NCBI RefSeq assembly: GCF_027492855.1
Contig: NZ_JAPUDY010000044.1
Span: 22,533-86,532 of the forward strand
Length of the DNA: 64,000 nucleotides
Direction: 5' to 3'
Source of the DNA: Acidovorax sp.
GTDB taxonomy: Bacteria > Pseudomonadota > Gammaproteobacteria > Burkholderiales > Burkholderiaceae_C
The notes beneath the pieces were generated by a model, which was not told the DNA's origin, searched no databases, and saw only the letters and a program-made list of their open reading frames with translations. Position 1 is the first letter of the stretch; every line of letters starts with the position of its first letter. Position numbers and translations under genes: made by a program. Below are positions 37,299 to 45,229 of this stretch, one piece after another.

Positions 37299-38078
37299 AT
37301 GTTCGCCCGCCTGCGTTCCGATATCCAGTGCATCCTCGACCGCGATCCTGCCGCGCGCAGCACGTGGGAGGTGATCACCTGTTATCCGGGCCTGCACGCG
37401 ATCTGGCTGCACCGGCCCGCGCACTGGTGCTGGCACAACGGCCTGAAGTGGCCGGGGCGCTTCATCTCCAACTTCTCGCGCTGGCTCACGGGCATTGAGA
37501 TCCACCCCGGTGCAAAAATTGGCGAACGTGTGTTCTTCGACCACGCCATGGGCGTGGTGGTGGGCGAGACCGCCGAGATCGGCGATGGCTGCACCATCTA
37601 CCAGGGCGTCACGCTGGGCGGCACCTCGCTGTACAAGGGCGCCAAGCGCCACCCCACGCTGGGCAAGGATGTGGTGGTGAGTGCGGGCGCCAAGGTGCTC
37701 GGCGGCTTTGAAGTAGGCGATGGCGCCAAGATCGGCAGCAACGCCGTGGTCATCAAACCCGTGCCACCTGGCGCCACGGCGGTGGGCATTCCGGCACGCA
37801 TCATCCCGTCCAAAGAGGGCGAGAGCGCCGACGTGACCGAGCCACAGCAGCCGCGCAAGTTCACGGCCTACGGCATCACGCAAGAGGACGACCCGCTTTC
37901 GCAGGCCATGCGCGGGCTGATCGACAACGCCTCGTCACAAGAGCACCAGATCGCGCTGCTGTGGCAGGCCATCGAGAAGCTGTCGGTCAATGCCTCGACC
38001 AAGGACTGTGTGCCCTGTGATGCAGCGCTCAAGGAGCAGTTTGAGGCGGGCAAGCTCAACGAGCTGGTGGGCAAGTAG
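37299..38078 (+). CDS. cysE: Serine O-acetyltransferase
   Basis: Acetylates L-serine with acetyl-CoA, the committed step of cysteine synthesis. At 259 aa it is of the shorter EpsC/CysE type: a helical N-terminus ([20 protein letters not shown]) and a left-handed beta-helix of hexapeptide repeats containing [18 protein letters not shown] and [13 protein letters not shown]. The final 85 residues form a polar extension beyond the beta-helix. It follows trmJ by 47 bp and may share its transcript. A palindrome with a T-run follows the stop and probably ends transcription. Confidence 0.95.
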   Translation: MFARLRSDIQCILDRDPAARSTWEVITCYPGLHAIWLHRPAHWCWHNGLKWPGRFISNFSRWLTGIEIHPGAKIGERVFFDHAMGVVVGETAEIGDGCTIYQGVTLGGTSLYKGAKRHPTLGKDVVVSAGAKVLGGFEVGDGAKIGSNAVVIKPVPPGATAVGIPARIIPSKEGESADVTEPQQPRKFTAYGITQEDDPLSQAMRGLIDNASSQEHQIALLWQAIEKLSVNASTKDCVPCDAALKEQFEAGKLNELVGK

Positions 38079-38108
38079 GCGCCTAACCCAACGTATTACC
38101 TTTGCTCT

Positions 38109-38160
38109 TAAAAACGTAGCTGCTAGCGCTTTATGGACAAGCGTTAGCAGCTATTTTTCT
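38109..38160. terminator. Palindrome between convergent cysE and mog, likely bidirectional terminator
   Basis: TAGCTGCTAGCGCTT and AAGCGTTAGCAGCTA form a long stem with A5 before and T5 after, so it fits a rho-independent terminator on both strands. It is a copy of the dispersed palindrome family. Confidence 0.8.
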
Positions 38161-38173
38161 TTGAAAAGTTGGC

Positions 38174-38779
38174 TCAGGCCGTGCGAGGTGCGCGGATGGC
38201 CGTTTTGGGCCTGAACGCCTTGCACACCTCGTCCCTTGTTTCCATATAAGGCCCGCCAATCAGGTCCACGCAATACGGCACGGCCGCGAAGATGCCGGGC
38301 ACGATCTGCTGGCCGTCGGCGCCTTTGAGACCTTCCAGCGTTTCGGCAATCGCCTTGGGCTGGCCGGGCAGGTTGATGATGAGGCTTTGCCCGCGCACCA
38401 CGGCCACCTGGCGCGAGAGGATGGCGGTGGGGACGAACTTCAGGCTGATCTGGCGCATTTGCTCGCCAAAACCCGGCATCTCCTTGTGCGCCACGGCCAG
38501 CGTGGCCTCGGGCGTCACGTCGCGCAGGGCGGGACCGGTGCCGCCGGTGGTCAGCACCAGGCAGCAGCCTGCGTCTACCAGCGCGATCAGTGCGGCGCTG
38601 ATGCCGTCCTGCTCGTCGGGGATGAGGCGCGACTCGAACGTGATGGGGTTGTGCAGCGCGCGGGTGAGCCAGTCTTGCAGCGCGGGCAGGCCCTTGTCTT
38701 CATAGACGCCGGTGCTGGCGCGGTCGCTGATGGAGACGATGCCGATCCGCACCGGATCGTGGCCACTGGAGTCAGTCAT
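38174..38779 (-). CDS. mog: Molybdopterin adenylyltransferase Mog
   Basis: Adenylates molybdopterin before molybdenum insertion, giving the cofactor required among others by the nitrate reductase NasA at 55.7-58.5 kb. About 201 aa with the MoCF_biosynth core: IGIVSISDRAS, LTTGGTGPALRDVTPEAT and INLPGQPKAIAE. ATG 38779 overlaps the stop of darP by eight bases, so the two are coupled; the upstream ATG at 38788 is less likely. The same gene pair is common in related bacteria (recollection). Confidence 0.94.
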   Translation of the reverse strand: MTDSSGHDPVRIGIVSISDRASTGVYEDKGLPALQDWLTRALHNPITFESRLIPDEQDGISAALIALVDAGCCLVLTTGGTGPALRDVTPEATLAVAHKEMPGFGEQMRQISLKFVPTAILSRQVAVVRGQSLIINLPGQPKAIAETLEGLKGADGQQIVPGIFAAVPYCVDLIGGPYMETRDEVCKAFRPKTAIRAPRTA

Positions 38780-39437
38780 TGATCTCATCCTCTTCGGCGC
38801 TGTCGGTGCCTGCGTCGTTGCCCGTGTTCCCCATGTGCTCGCGCACTAGTTGGAACAGCTCGCGGTAGGCGCGGCCCTTGCGTGGGGCCAGGCCCTGTGA
38901 TTCGGCTGCCTTGTCTGCGGGGGGCGCATCTTTGCGGGCCTGGCGGATCAGGGCCCGCAGTTGCTGGGTGTCGGTGGTGGGGTGTTCGGCCATCCAGGGG
39001 GCGAGGGCGTCGTCATCGGCGATCAGGCGGTCGCGCCATTGCTCGGCTAGGTGCAGTTGCAGCTTTTCGGTGGCCGAACCCTTGTGCTGTTCTTCCAGGG
39101 CCTGGCGCGCGGCCAGCACCAGCTCGGGTTCGAGCTTGCGCATGAGCTTGCCCACGTACTGCATCTGCCGGCGTTTGCCTTCAAAGTTGGTGATGCGCTT
39201 GGCCTCGGCCAGGGCGTCCGCCAGCTTGTCGGGCAGGCCCACGGCGTCGAACAGGTCGGCGCGCAGGCTCAGCAGCTCCTTGCCCAGGTCCTGCAGTTCG
39301 TCGCTTTCGCGTTTGAGATCGGTGCGGCTGGCATCGGGCGTGCCTTTGAGTTCGGCTTTGAGCTGAATGTCCATCTCGCTGCCTTCGGCAACGAATTGGC
39401 CTCGCACAAAGTAGCCTTTTTTGGGTTTGCGTGACAT
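38772..39437 (-). CDS. darP: Ribosome biogenesis protein DarP/YjgA (DUF615)
   Basis: A 221-residue basic, helical protein of the DUF615 family, associated with late 50S ribosomal subunit maturation. Start at MSRKPKKGYFVRGQFV, the usual N-terminus; the frame runs further upstream into pmbA territory and is not used. The core RITNFEGKRRQMQYVGKLMR is highly characteristic. The C-terminus ends in an acidic tail (DSAEEDEIND). Divergent from pmbA by 64 bp; its stop overlaps the start of mog. Confidence 0.93.
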   Translation of the reverse strand: MSRKPKKGYFVRGQFVAEGSEMDIQLKAELKGTPDASRTDLKRESDELQDLGKELLSLRADLFDAVGLPDKLADALAEAKRITNFEGKRRQMQYVGKLMRKLEPELVLAARQALEEQHKGSATEKLQLHLAEQWRDRLIADDDALAPWMAEHPTTDTQQLRALIRQARKDAPPADKAAESQGLAPRKGRAYRELFQLVREHMGNTGNDAGTDSAEEDEIND

Positions 39438-39501
39438 GGGTGGGGGCAAAAAGAGAAGCGGCGCAGAGCGCGCCGCAGCGGCAAGTATCATAGCTGCCGC
39501 T

Positions 39502-40944
39502 ATGAATAAACCCTCCACACGCGCCGCGCGCCCCCAAAGCGCCCCGGCTGCCGCGCAAGCCCTGGCCCCCTCCCGCACCCCTGACAGCGGCTTCAGCTAC
39601 AGCCGCCCGTTTTTTGAAGAGCTGGTGGACCGCGCCCTGGCCCATGCCAAGAAGCTCGGCGCTACCGACGCGGGCGCCGAGGCGTCTGAGGGCTGCGGCC
39701 TGTCGGTCAGCGTGCGCAAGGGCGAGCTGGAGAACGTGGAGCGCAACCGCGACAAATCCCTGGGTGTGACGGTCTATATCGGCCACCGCCGGGGCAATGC
39801 CAGCACCTCGGACTTTTCAACCCAGGCCATTGAGCAAACGGTGCAGGCCGCCTACGACATCGCCCGCTTCACGGCCGAAGACCCCGTGGCCGGTTTGCCC
39901 GATGCCGACGATATCGCGCCTGCCGACACCCACCGCGACCTTCAGCTGTTTCACCCCTGGGCTGTTACCAGCGAAGAGGCCGCGCAACTGGCCATGGCCT
40001 GCGAGGCCGCCGCGCTCAAGACCCACCGCCGCATCACCAACAGCGAGGGCGCGGGCGTGTCGGCGCAGCAAAGTCATTTTTTCAGCGCCCACACGCGCGG
40101 CTTTCGCGGCGGCTATGCCAGCTCGCGCCACAGCTTCTCGGTGGCGCCCATTGCATCGCTGCCCGGCAAAAATGCTGAGATGCAGCGCGATGCCTGGTAC
40201 AGCTCCATGCGCAACGCCGCCGACCTGGCCTCGCCCGAGGCCGTGGGCCGCTATGCCGCGCAGCGCGCCCTGAGCCGCCTGGGCAGCCGCAAGATTCCCA
40301 CCACGCAGTGCCCCGTGCTGTTTGAATCCACCCTGGCTGCTGGTTTGCTGGGCGGTTTTGTGCAGGCGGTCAGTGGCGGCTCGCTCTACCGCAAAAGCAG
40401 CTTTCTGCTCGATTCGCTGGGCAAGCGGGTGTTTCCCAAACACATCGACATTTTGGAAGACCCGTTCATCCTGGGTGGCAAGGGCAGTTCGCCGTTTGAC
40501 GAAGAAGGCGTGCGCGTGGCGCCGCGCAAGGTCGTCAAGGGCGGGCGGGTGGAGGGCTATTTCCTCAGCAGCTACTCGGCCCGCAAGCTGGGCATGAAGA
40601 CCACGGGCAATGCCGGTGGTTCGCACAACCTGGTGATGACCTCGCGCCTCACCCAGCCCGGCGACGACCTGGACGCCATGCTGAAAAAGCTGGGCACGGG
40701 CTTGTTCGTTGTGGAGTTGATGGGCCAGGGCGTGAACTACGTAACGGGCGATTACTCGCGCGGTGCCAGTGGCTTTTGGGTCGAAAACGGGCAGATCGCC
40801 TTTCCCGTGCACGAGATCACCATCGCGGGCAACCTCAAGGACATGCTCAAAGGCATTGAGGCCGTGGGGGCGGACGCCTACAACTACGGCGCCAAAACGG
40901 TGGGCTCCATCCTGGTGAACCGGATGAAGGTGGCAGGGAGCTGA
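39502..40944 (+). CDS. pmbA: Metalloprotease PmbA/TldE
   Basis: The PmbA/TldE subunit of the TldD/TldE peptidase, which in enterobacteria matures microcin B17 and degrades the antitoxin CcdA. 480 aa, about 30 longer than usual because of an Ala/Pro-rich N-terminus. Characteristic stretches: GLSVSVRKGELENVERNRD, SDFSTQAIEQTVQAAYDIA and GAPR-like C-terminal regions (GDYSRGASGFWVENGQIAFP, VHEITIAGNLKDML). ATG 39502 lies between darP and the core. tldD is not in this window. A strong terminator follows. Confidence 0.95.
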   Translation: MNKPSTRAARPQSAPAAAQALAPSRTPDSGFSYSRPFFEELVDRALAHAKKLGATDAGAEASEGCGLSVSVRKGELENVERNRDKSLGVTVYIGHRRGNASTSDFSTQAIEQTVQAAYDIARFTAEDPVAGLPDADDIAPADTHRDLQLFHPWAVTSEEAAQLAMACEAAALKTHRRITNSEGAGVSAQQSHFFSAHTRGFRGGYASSRHSFSVAPIASLPGKNAEMQRDAWYSSMRNAADLASPEAVGRYAAQRALSRLGSRKIPTTQCPVLFESTLAAGLLGGFVQAVSGGSLYRKSSFLLDSLGKRVFPKHIDILEDPFILGGKGSSPFDEEGVRVAPRKVVKGGRVEGYFLSSYSARKLGMKTTGNAGGSHNLVMTSRLTQPGDDLDAMLKKLGTGLFVVELMGQGVNYVTGDYSRGASGFWVENGQIAFPVHEITIAGNLKDMLKGIEAVGADAYNYGAKTVGSILVNRMKVAGS

Positions 40945-40970
40945 GTTTTAACAGGCCCCCTGACAGAAAG

Positions 40971-41001
40971 AAAAGGCTCCTGCGAACCAGGAGCCTTTTT
41001 G
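40971..41001 (+). terminator. Rho-independent terminator after pmbA
   Basis: AAAAGGCTCCTG, loop, CAGGAGCCTTTTT: nine-pair GC-rich stem followed by T5, 27 bp after the pmbA stop. The A-rich left arm makes it usable from the LysR side as well. Confidence 0.93.
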
Positions 41002-41023
41002 TTAGTGTGCAGAGTGATTGCTC

Positions 41024-41080
41024 ATTTTTTAGGAGCATCTTGCGCTTGATGGATAAGCGCTACCGGTCTTTTTGACTGAT
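41024..41080. repeat. Dispersed palindrome at the 3' end of a LysR gene
   Basis: A diverged copy (GCATCTTGCGCTTGATGG, then ATAAGCGCTACCGGTC) that overlaps the last codons of the minus-strand LysR gene and supplies its TAG stop. Confidence 0.75.
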
Positions 41081-42025
41081 AATTTCATTGCGAGGCACGG
41101 CATGGGCCTTGGCAGGCCGCGCGGCGCTCAAAACCTCTGCCCCTCCAAACCCAGCCAGCACCGCCAACACGCTGGCGACGGCATGGCTGGGCTCTGGCCG
41201 GTGGCGGTGTGCCAGGGCCATGGGCCGCATCAGCTGTGGTGCCAGGTGGCGTATCTGCACGTCGGCGGCGCCTTGGTGGTCCTCGGCTTCCTCCAATGGG
41301 AGCAGGGCAGCGCACTGGCTGGCTGCCGCCAGGCTTTTGAGTGCGCCGGGGTAGCTCAGCGTGAGAAAGGGGCGCGGGTGGTGCCCCGCCTGCCCGAACC
41401 AGCCAGCGATCAGCCCATGCATTTGCGTGGCGGGCGCAAACGAGGCCCATCGGCGCTGCGCCAGCCAGTCGGGCGTTATTTCGTCCGGGGCGTCCCAGGT
41501 GGCGGGCAGCAGGGCCACCATCGGGTCGTTGCGCCATGGTGTCAGGCGCACTTCGGCCAGCGGCGGCTGGGGGCTCGCGACGATGCCGATGTCCAGCGTG
41601 CCTGCCTTCAGCCGCTGCATCGAGTCGGCCGAGCCCACGGCCTCCAGCCGGATTTCGACGCCCGGACTGCGTTGGGCCAGCGCCTCCAGCATGCGGGGCA
41701 GCAGCCGGGTGCTGAGGCCTGCCGACACCCCCACGCGCACCAGGCCCTCGCGGCCTGAGGCACGGCGCTGCACCCGCTCCACCAGATCGTCGCTGGCCAA
41801 CAGCAACTGCCGCCCCTGCTGCACCAGCACTTCGCCTGCGGGCGTCAGTTCGGCCTGTCGCCTGCCGCGCACCACCAGGCTCGCGTCCAGGCGTGTTTCC
41901 AGTTCCTTGATGTGCAGGCTCACCGTGGGCGGCGCCAGGTGCAGCGCCTGCGCGGCGGCAGCAAAGGTGCCCAGGTCGGCAATGGCGATCAGGGTCTGCA
42001 ACTGGTCCAGGTTGAGGTTGCGCAT
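41060..42025 (-). CDS. LysR-family transcriptional regulator
   Basis: A 321-residue LysR-type regulator: helix-turn-helix LQTLIAIADLGTFAAAAQAL and TVSLHIKELETRL, then an effector domain starting VRVGVSAGLSTRLLPRMLEA. The C-terminal residues NEIISQKDR and the stop codon lie in a copy of the dispersed palindrome, so the native C-terminus was probably altered. It reads toward pmbA. Its target is unknown; a small open frame begins about 70 bp away on the other strand. Confidence 0.92.
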   Translation of the reverse strand: MRNLNLDQLQTLIAIADLGTFAAAAQALHLAPPTVSLHIKELETRLDASLVVRGRRQAELTPAGEVLVQQGRQLLLASDDLVERVQRRASGREGLVRVGVSAGLSTRLLPRMLEALAQRSPGVEIRLEAVGSADSMQRLKAGTLDIGIVASPQPPLAEVRLTPWRNDPMVALLPATWDAPDEITPDWLAQRRWASFAPATQMHGLIAGWFGQAGHHPRPFLTLSYPGALKSLAAASQCAALLPLEEAEDHQGAADVQIRHLAPQLMRPMALAHRHRPEPSHAVASVLAVLAGFGGAEVLSAARPAKAHAVPRNEIISQKDR

Positions 42026-42096
42026 CAGATTTTCTGACTTATTGGTTCATTGAATTCAACTTTACGGATGATAGACCCGCTGCGACCATCGACGCC

Positions 42097-42297
42097 ATGT
42101 TGCATCCCACCCACCTGGACCCTCTTTGCGGCCCTGATGACCTCGATCTTCCTCCGGCCGTAAATGCGGTGCTGCCGCCCCCTAGAACGCGCGCGGCTGC
42201 GGCGTGCCAGCGTTGGCTGGTGGCGCTGGGCGATGCCCTGGCAAGGGCCGAAAAACACATCACCGAGAACTTCAGGGTGCCGCCCCATGGGGGGTAG
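42097..42297 (+). CDS. Possible small protein divergent from LysR
   Basis: A 66-codon frame divergent from the LysR gene, with a Pro-rich start and an amphipathic stretch (CQRWLVALGDALARAEK). Third codon positions are mostly G or C, as in real genes here, and the position fits a LysR target. No good ribosome site is seen and no family is recognised, so it may be chance. Confidence 0.3.
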   Translation: MLHPTHLDPLCGPDDLDLPPAVNAVLPPPRTRAAAACQRWLVALGDALARAEKHITENFRVPPHGG

Positions 42298-42353
42298 CGC
42301 AGCGGCACCAAGGCGGGTTGCCGGGCGAAGGCAGAGGTGTTTCGGCCTTAGAT

Positions 42354-42412
42354 GGAAAAATAGCTGCTAGCGCTTATCTGACAAGCGCTAGCAGCTATCA
42401 AAATGATACTGA
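42354..42412. repeat. Dispersed palindrome, near-perfect intergenic copy
   Basis: ATAGCTGCTAGCGCTTAT, six-base loop, AAGCGCTAGCAGCTAT: 13-15 pair stem with A5 on the left flank. It lies between the LysR-side unit and the end of yqeY and could end yqeY transcription. Confidence 0.92.
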
Positions 42413-42476
42413 ACCGCGCCGCGCCACACCGCGTGGCAGGCAACGGAGTTGGCGGTACGGGCGCAGCCGAAGGCGG

Positions 42477-42923
42477 TCAGCCCGCCAGCGCGGCCTTTAC
42501 GGCGGCGGACACCTGGCCCATGTCGGCCTTGCCCGCCAGGCGGGTCTTGACCACGCCCATCACCTTGCCCATGTCGCCAGGGCCTGCGGCGCCCAGCTCG
42601 GCCACGATGGCGCGCACGGCGGCCAGGGTTTCCTCGGCCGACATGCGCTCGGGCAGGTAAGCCTGCAGCACGGCCATTTCGGCCTTTTCCTTGTCGGCCA
42701 GGTCTTGGCGGCCCGCGCCTTCAAACGCGGTGATCGAGTCTTTGCGCTGCTTGATGAGCTTGTCCACGATGGCCACTACGGCCGCGTCGTCCAGCACGAT
42801 GCGCTCGTCCACTTCCTTTTGCTTGATCGCGGCCTGCAACAGCCGGATGGTGCCCAGGCGCTCGCTGTCCTTGGCGCGCATGGCGGTCTTCATGTCTTCG
42901 GTGATCTGGTCTTTCAGGCTCAT
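42477..42923 (-). CDS. yqeY: GatB/YqeY domain protein
   Basis: A 148-residue protein of the GatB/YqeY family, related to the tail domain of the Asp/Glu-tRNA amidotransferase GatB; its cellular role is not settled. Typical segments are MSLKDQITEDMKTAMRAKD, RLGTIRLLQAAIKQKEVDER and MGKVMGVVKTRLAGKADM. GAGGA stands before the ATG. It follows rpsU on the same strand, the common rpsU-yqeY order of the macromolecular-synthesis locus, but a terminator-like hairpin lies between them. Confidence 0.95.
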   Translation of the reverse strand: MSLKDQITEDMKTAMRAKDSERLGTIRLLQAAIKQKEVDERIVLDDAAVVAIVDKLIKQRKDSITAFEGAGRQDLADKEKAEMAVLQAYLPERMSAEETLAAVRAIVAELGAAGPGDMGKVMGVVKTRLAGKADMGQVSAAVKAALAG

Positions 42924-43061
42924 GGCAGCTTCCTCTTTTGGTAAGGCAGAGACGGACGGAGGGTTTGCACAAAGCCCCTCTGGCTAGGCGCAGCGCCGCA
43001 GACAGTAGTTTTGCTACGGCAAGGCGCTGCAACGACGCCAGAAAGCCTTTTGGCAGACCCG

Positions 43062-43102
43062 AAAAAACAAAAACCCGCGCTTGGCGTCCCTAGCGCGGGT
43101 TT
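43062..43102 (-). terminator. Rho-independent terminator after rpsU
   Basis: Read on the minus strand: AAACCCGCGCTAGG, loop, CCAAGCGCGGGTTT, then a T-rich run. It lies about 35 bp after the rpsU stop and before yqeY, so yqeY transcription either reads through it or has its own promoter. Confidence 0.88.
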
Positions 43103-43136
43103 GGGGCTCCAAGCGATAAGGCTTGGGGTCCGAAGA

Positions 43137-43349
43137 TTAGTACATCTTCTTGGGCAGTTGCATGCTGCGAACGCGCTTGTAGTGGCGCTTCACGGCGGCT
43201 GCCTTCTTGCGCTTGCGCTCGGCGGTGGGCTTTTCGTAGAACTCACGGGCGCGCAGGTCGGTCAGCAGGCCGAGCTTTTCAATGGTGCGCTTGAAGCGGC
43301 GCAGGGCAACGTCAAAGGGTTCGTTTTCTTTTACGCGGATCGTAGTCAT
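43137..43349 (-). CDS. rpsU: 30S ribosomal protein S21
   Basis: Small ribosomal protein of 70 aa: [24 protein letters not shown]-like centre [19 protein letters not shown] and a basic tail ending LPKKMY. S21 helps position mRNA near the anti-Shine-Dalgarno end of 16S rRNA. Full length and conserved; followed by a terminator and then yqeY. Confidence 0.97.
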
Positions 43350-43523
43350 TAGCTAATGTGTTCCAAAATTTTGCCCGCAGCGGGTCTTGGGGAGATCGGG
43401 CCTCAAGACCATGCGTGGCGGTTTCCCCGTCTGTAACTAGTATTTGGCCGACGGGGCATTGCCAGCGAAGCCGGAGATTATAGCCTTTGTCGCGCCCCGC
43501 TGCACAAGTACCTGGGGTGGGGC

Positions 43524-43838
43524 TCATCCGAATCGCACATGCACCAGCACGGCCAGTCCGACCAGGATCACGCCGGGAGCCATGTTGCCCAGCCACAGCG
43601 ATGCGCGCGACGTGGATCGGCCCGAGATGCGCGAGTCGGCCCTGAGGTAGGCGTCGCCCTCATCGGTAAGCAGCCACCGCAGCATCACTGCGCCCCCAGC
43701 CAGAGAGCCCACACCCAGCGCCGCGAGGATGGCAATGAAAATGTTGCCGCTCAGGCTGGCCGCAGGCACCAGGGCGACCAGCGCGCCCGCCGCCGTTGCC
43801 GCCGCTTGCCACTTTTCTGTGCGCTCAAATGCGTCCAT
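43524..43838 (-). CDS. Small membrane protein, unrecognised
   Basis: A 104-residue protein with three likely membrane helices (ATAAGALVALVPAASL, IFIAILAALGVGSLAGGAV, APGVILVGLAVLVHV) and a polar middle. ATG 43838 is chosen because AAGGG lies eight bases before it; the frame is open another 28 codons upstream. No family recognised. It follows the BaiN-type flavoprotein gene by 117 bp on the same strand. Confidence 0.65.
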   Translation of the reverse strand: MDAFERTEKWQAAATAAGALVALVPAASLSGNIFIAILAALGVGSLAGGAVMLRWLLTDEGDAYLRADSRISGRSTSRASLWLGNMAPGVILVGLAVLVHVRFG

Positions 43839-43955
43839 GCCAGGCCCTTGAAAAAAGGTGTCGGCGGCGGAGATGCCGTGCTCTTTGGCCGGAGTGTAGG
43901 AGCGAACGGCCCACAGGCGCACGCCCTCTACCGCACAGGGGCCGCAGCGGCTCAG

Positions 43956-45194
43956 CTATTCGCCAGTGGGTAGCGCCTGCGCGCAGGCGAAGGCACTGGC
44001 CCAGGCCCACTGAAAGTTGTAGCCGCCCAGCCAGCCCGTCACGTCCATCACCTCGCCGATGAAGTACAGCCCCGGCTGCGCCTTGCACTCCATGGTCTGC
44101 TGCGAGATCGCCTTGGTGTCCACACCGCCCAGCGTCACCTCGGCCTTCTTGTAGCCCTCGGTGCCCGTGGGCGTCTGCTCCCAGCGCGCCAGTTGCTCGG
44201 CCAGCCGTGCCAGGGCCTTGTCGGAGGCTTCGGCGATGGGGCGCTGCCAGTCGGCCTCGCGCTGGGCCCAGGCATCGGCCAGGCGGCTGGGGACCAGCGC
44301 GGCCAGCTCGTTGGCGATCAGCTTGCGCGAGCGGGCCTTGCCCTGCGCCAGGGCGGCGGGCAGATCGACCGTGGGCGCGAGGTTGATGGCCAGCGGCGTG
44401 CCCTCCTGCCAGTAGCTGGAGATCTGCAACACCGCTGGGCCCGACAGGCCCCGGTGGGTGAACAACAGGTCCTCATCGAAGGCCATGCGGTTCTTCTTGG
44501 CCCCCGTGCTGATCTGCACCGGCAGCGCCAGCCCCGCAAGCTGCGCATAGGGCGCCCAGCCCGCACCGTCAAAGGTCAGCGGCACCAGGCCGGGGCGGCG
44601 TTCGACGAGCGGAATGCTGAACTGCTGCGCCAGCCGGTAGCCAAAGTCGGTGGCACCGATCTTGGGGATCGACAGCCCGCCCGTGGCAATCACCAGCGAG
44701 CGCGCCGTGACGGGGCCACGGTCAGTATCAATTTGATAGCTGCCAGCGCTTGTTGAATGGGCGCTAGAGTCCGAAAAGGCTATATTTTTGACGCTGCAAG
44801 GCTGCCAGTGCGTCACGCCACCGGCAGCGCACTCGGCCAGCAGCATGGCAATGATGTCCTCGGCTGAGCGGTCGGCAAACAACTGGCCCTTGTGCTTTTC
44901 GTGGTGGGCAATGCCGTGCTTTTGCACCAACGCAATGAAGTCCTGCGGCGTGTAGCGCGACAGCGCCGAGCGGCAGAACTGCGGGTTCTGCCCCACAAAG
45001 TGCTTGTGCGGCGCCGAAGGGTCCAGGTCGCGGTTGGTGAAGTTGCAGCGCCCGCCGCCCGAGATGCGGATCTTCTCCGCCACCTTGTCGGCGTGGTCGA
45101 TGAGCAACACCTTCAGGCCGCGCTGGCCCGCCTGGCCCGCGCAGAACAGGCCGGCGGCACCGGCGCCGATGATGACGGCGTCAAATTGCTGCAT
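43956..45194 (-). CDS. BaiN/HI0933-type NAD(P)/FAD-dependent oxidoreductase
   Basis: A 412-residue flavoprotein of the HI0933/BaiN family: N-terminal dinucleotide motif IIGAGAAGLFCAGQAG, ISGGGRCNFTN, and the C-terminal signature VMDVTGWLGGYNFQWAWASA. Proposed roles in the family include steroid or flavin-linked reductions; no substrate can be assigned here. The stretch FSDSSAHSTSAGSYQID is encoded by a copy of the dispersed palindrome (44728-44794), in frame and in a surface-like region before the second FAD segment (ARSLVIATGG). Confidence 0.93.
   Translation of the reverse strand: MQQFDAVIIGAGAAGLFCAGQAGQRGLKVLLIDHADKVAEKIRISGGGRCNFTNRDLDPSAPHKHFVGQNPQFCRSALSRYTPQDFIALVQKHGIAHHEKHKGQLFADRSAEDIIAMLLAECAAGGVTHWQPCSVKNIAFSDSSAHSTSAGSYQIDTDRGPVTARSLVIATGGLSIPKIGATDFGYRLAQQFSIPLVERRPGLVPLTFDGAGWAPYAQLAGLALPVQISTGAKKNRMAFDEDLLFTHRGLSGPAVLQISSYWQEGTPLAINLAPTVDLPAALAQGKARSRKLIANELAALVPSRLADAWAQREADWQRPIAEASDKALARLAEQLARWEQTPTGTEGYKKAEVTLGGVDTKAISQQTMECKAQPGLYFIGEVMDVTGWLGGYNFQWAWASAFACAQALPTGE
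44728..44794. repeat. Dispersed palindrome inside the BaiN-type gene
   Basis: ATTTGATAGCTGCCAGCGCTTG, written as ATTTGATAGCTG then CCAGCGCTTG, loop, GCGCTAGAGTCCGAAAA. In frame in the gene but in the opposite orientation and reading frame to the mutS, trmJ and ybiB copies. Confidence 0.85.
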
Positions 45195-45229
45195 GAATTT
45201 CGCAGTGAGTTGAAATGTGATTTGTCTGG

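Larger units (their letters stand above)
42026..42476. other. Intergenic region between LysR and yqeY
   Basis: 451 bp that contain a possible small plus-strand gene (42097-42297) and a dispersed palindrome (42354-42412). The LysR promoter must lie at the left end. Confidence 0.6.

Noticed and set aside
42372-42402. Possible tRNA or CRISPR-like repeat suggested by the strong dyad
   Set aside because: A single palindrome of the dispersed family with no spacer array and no cloverleaf.
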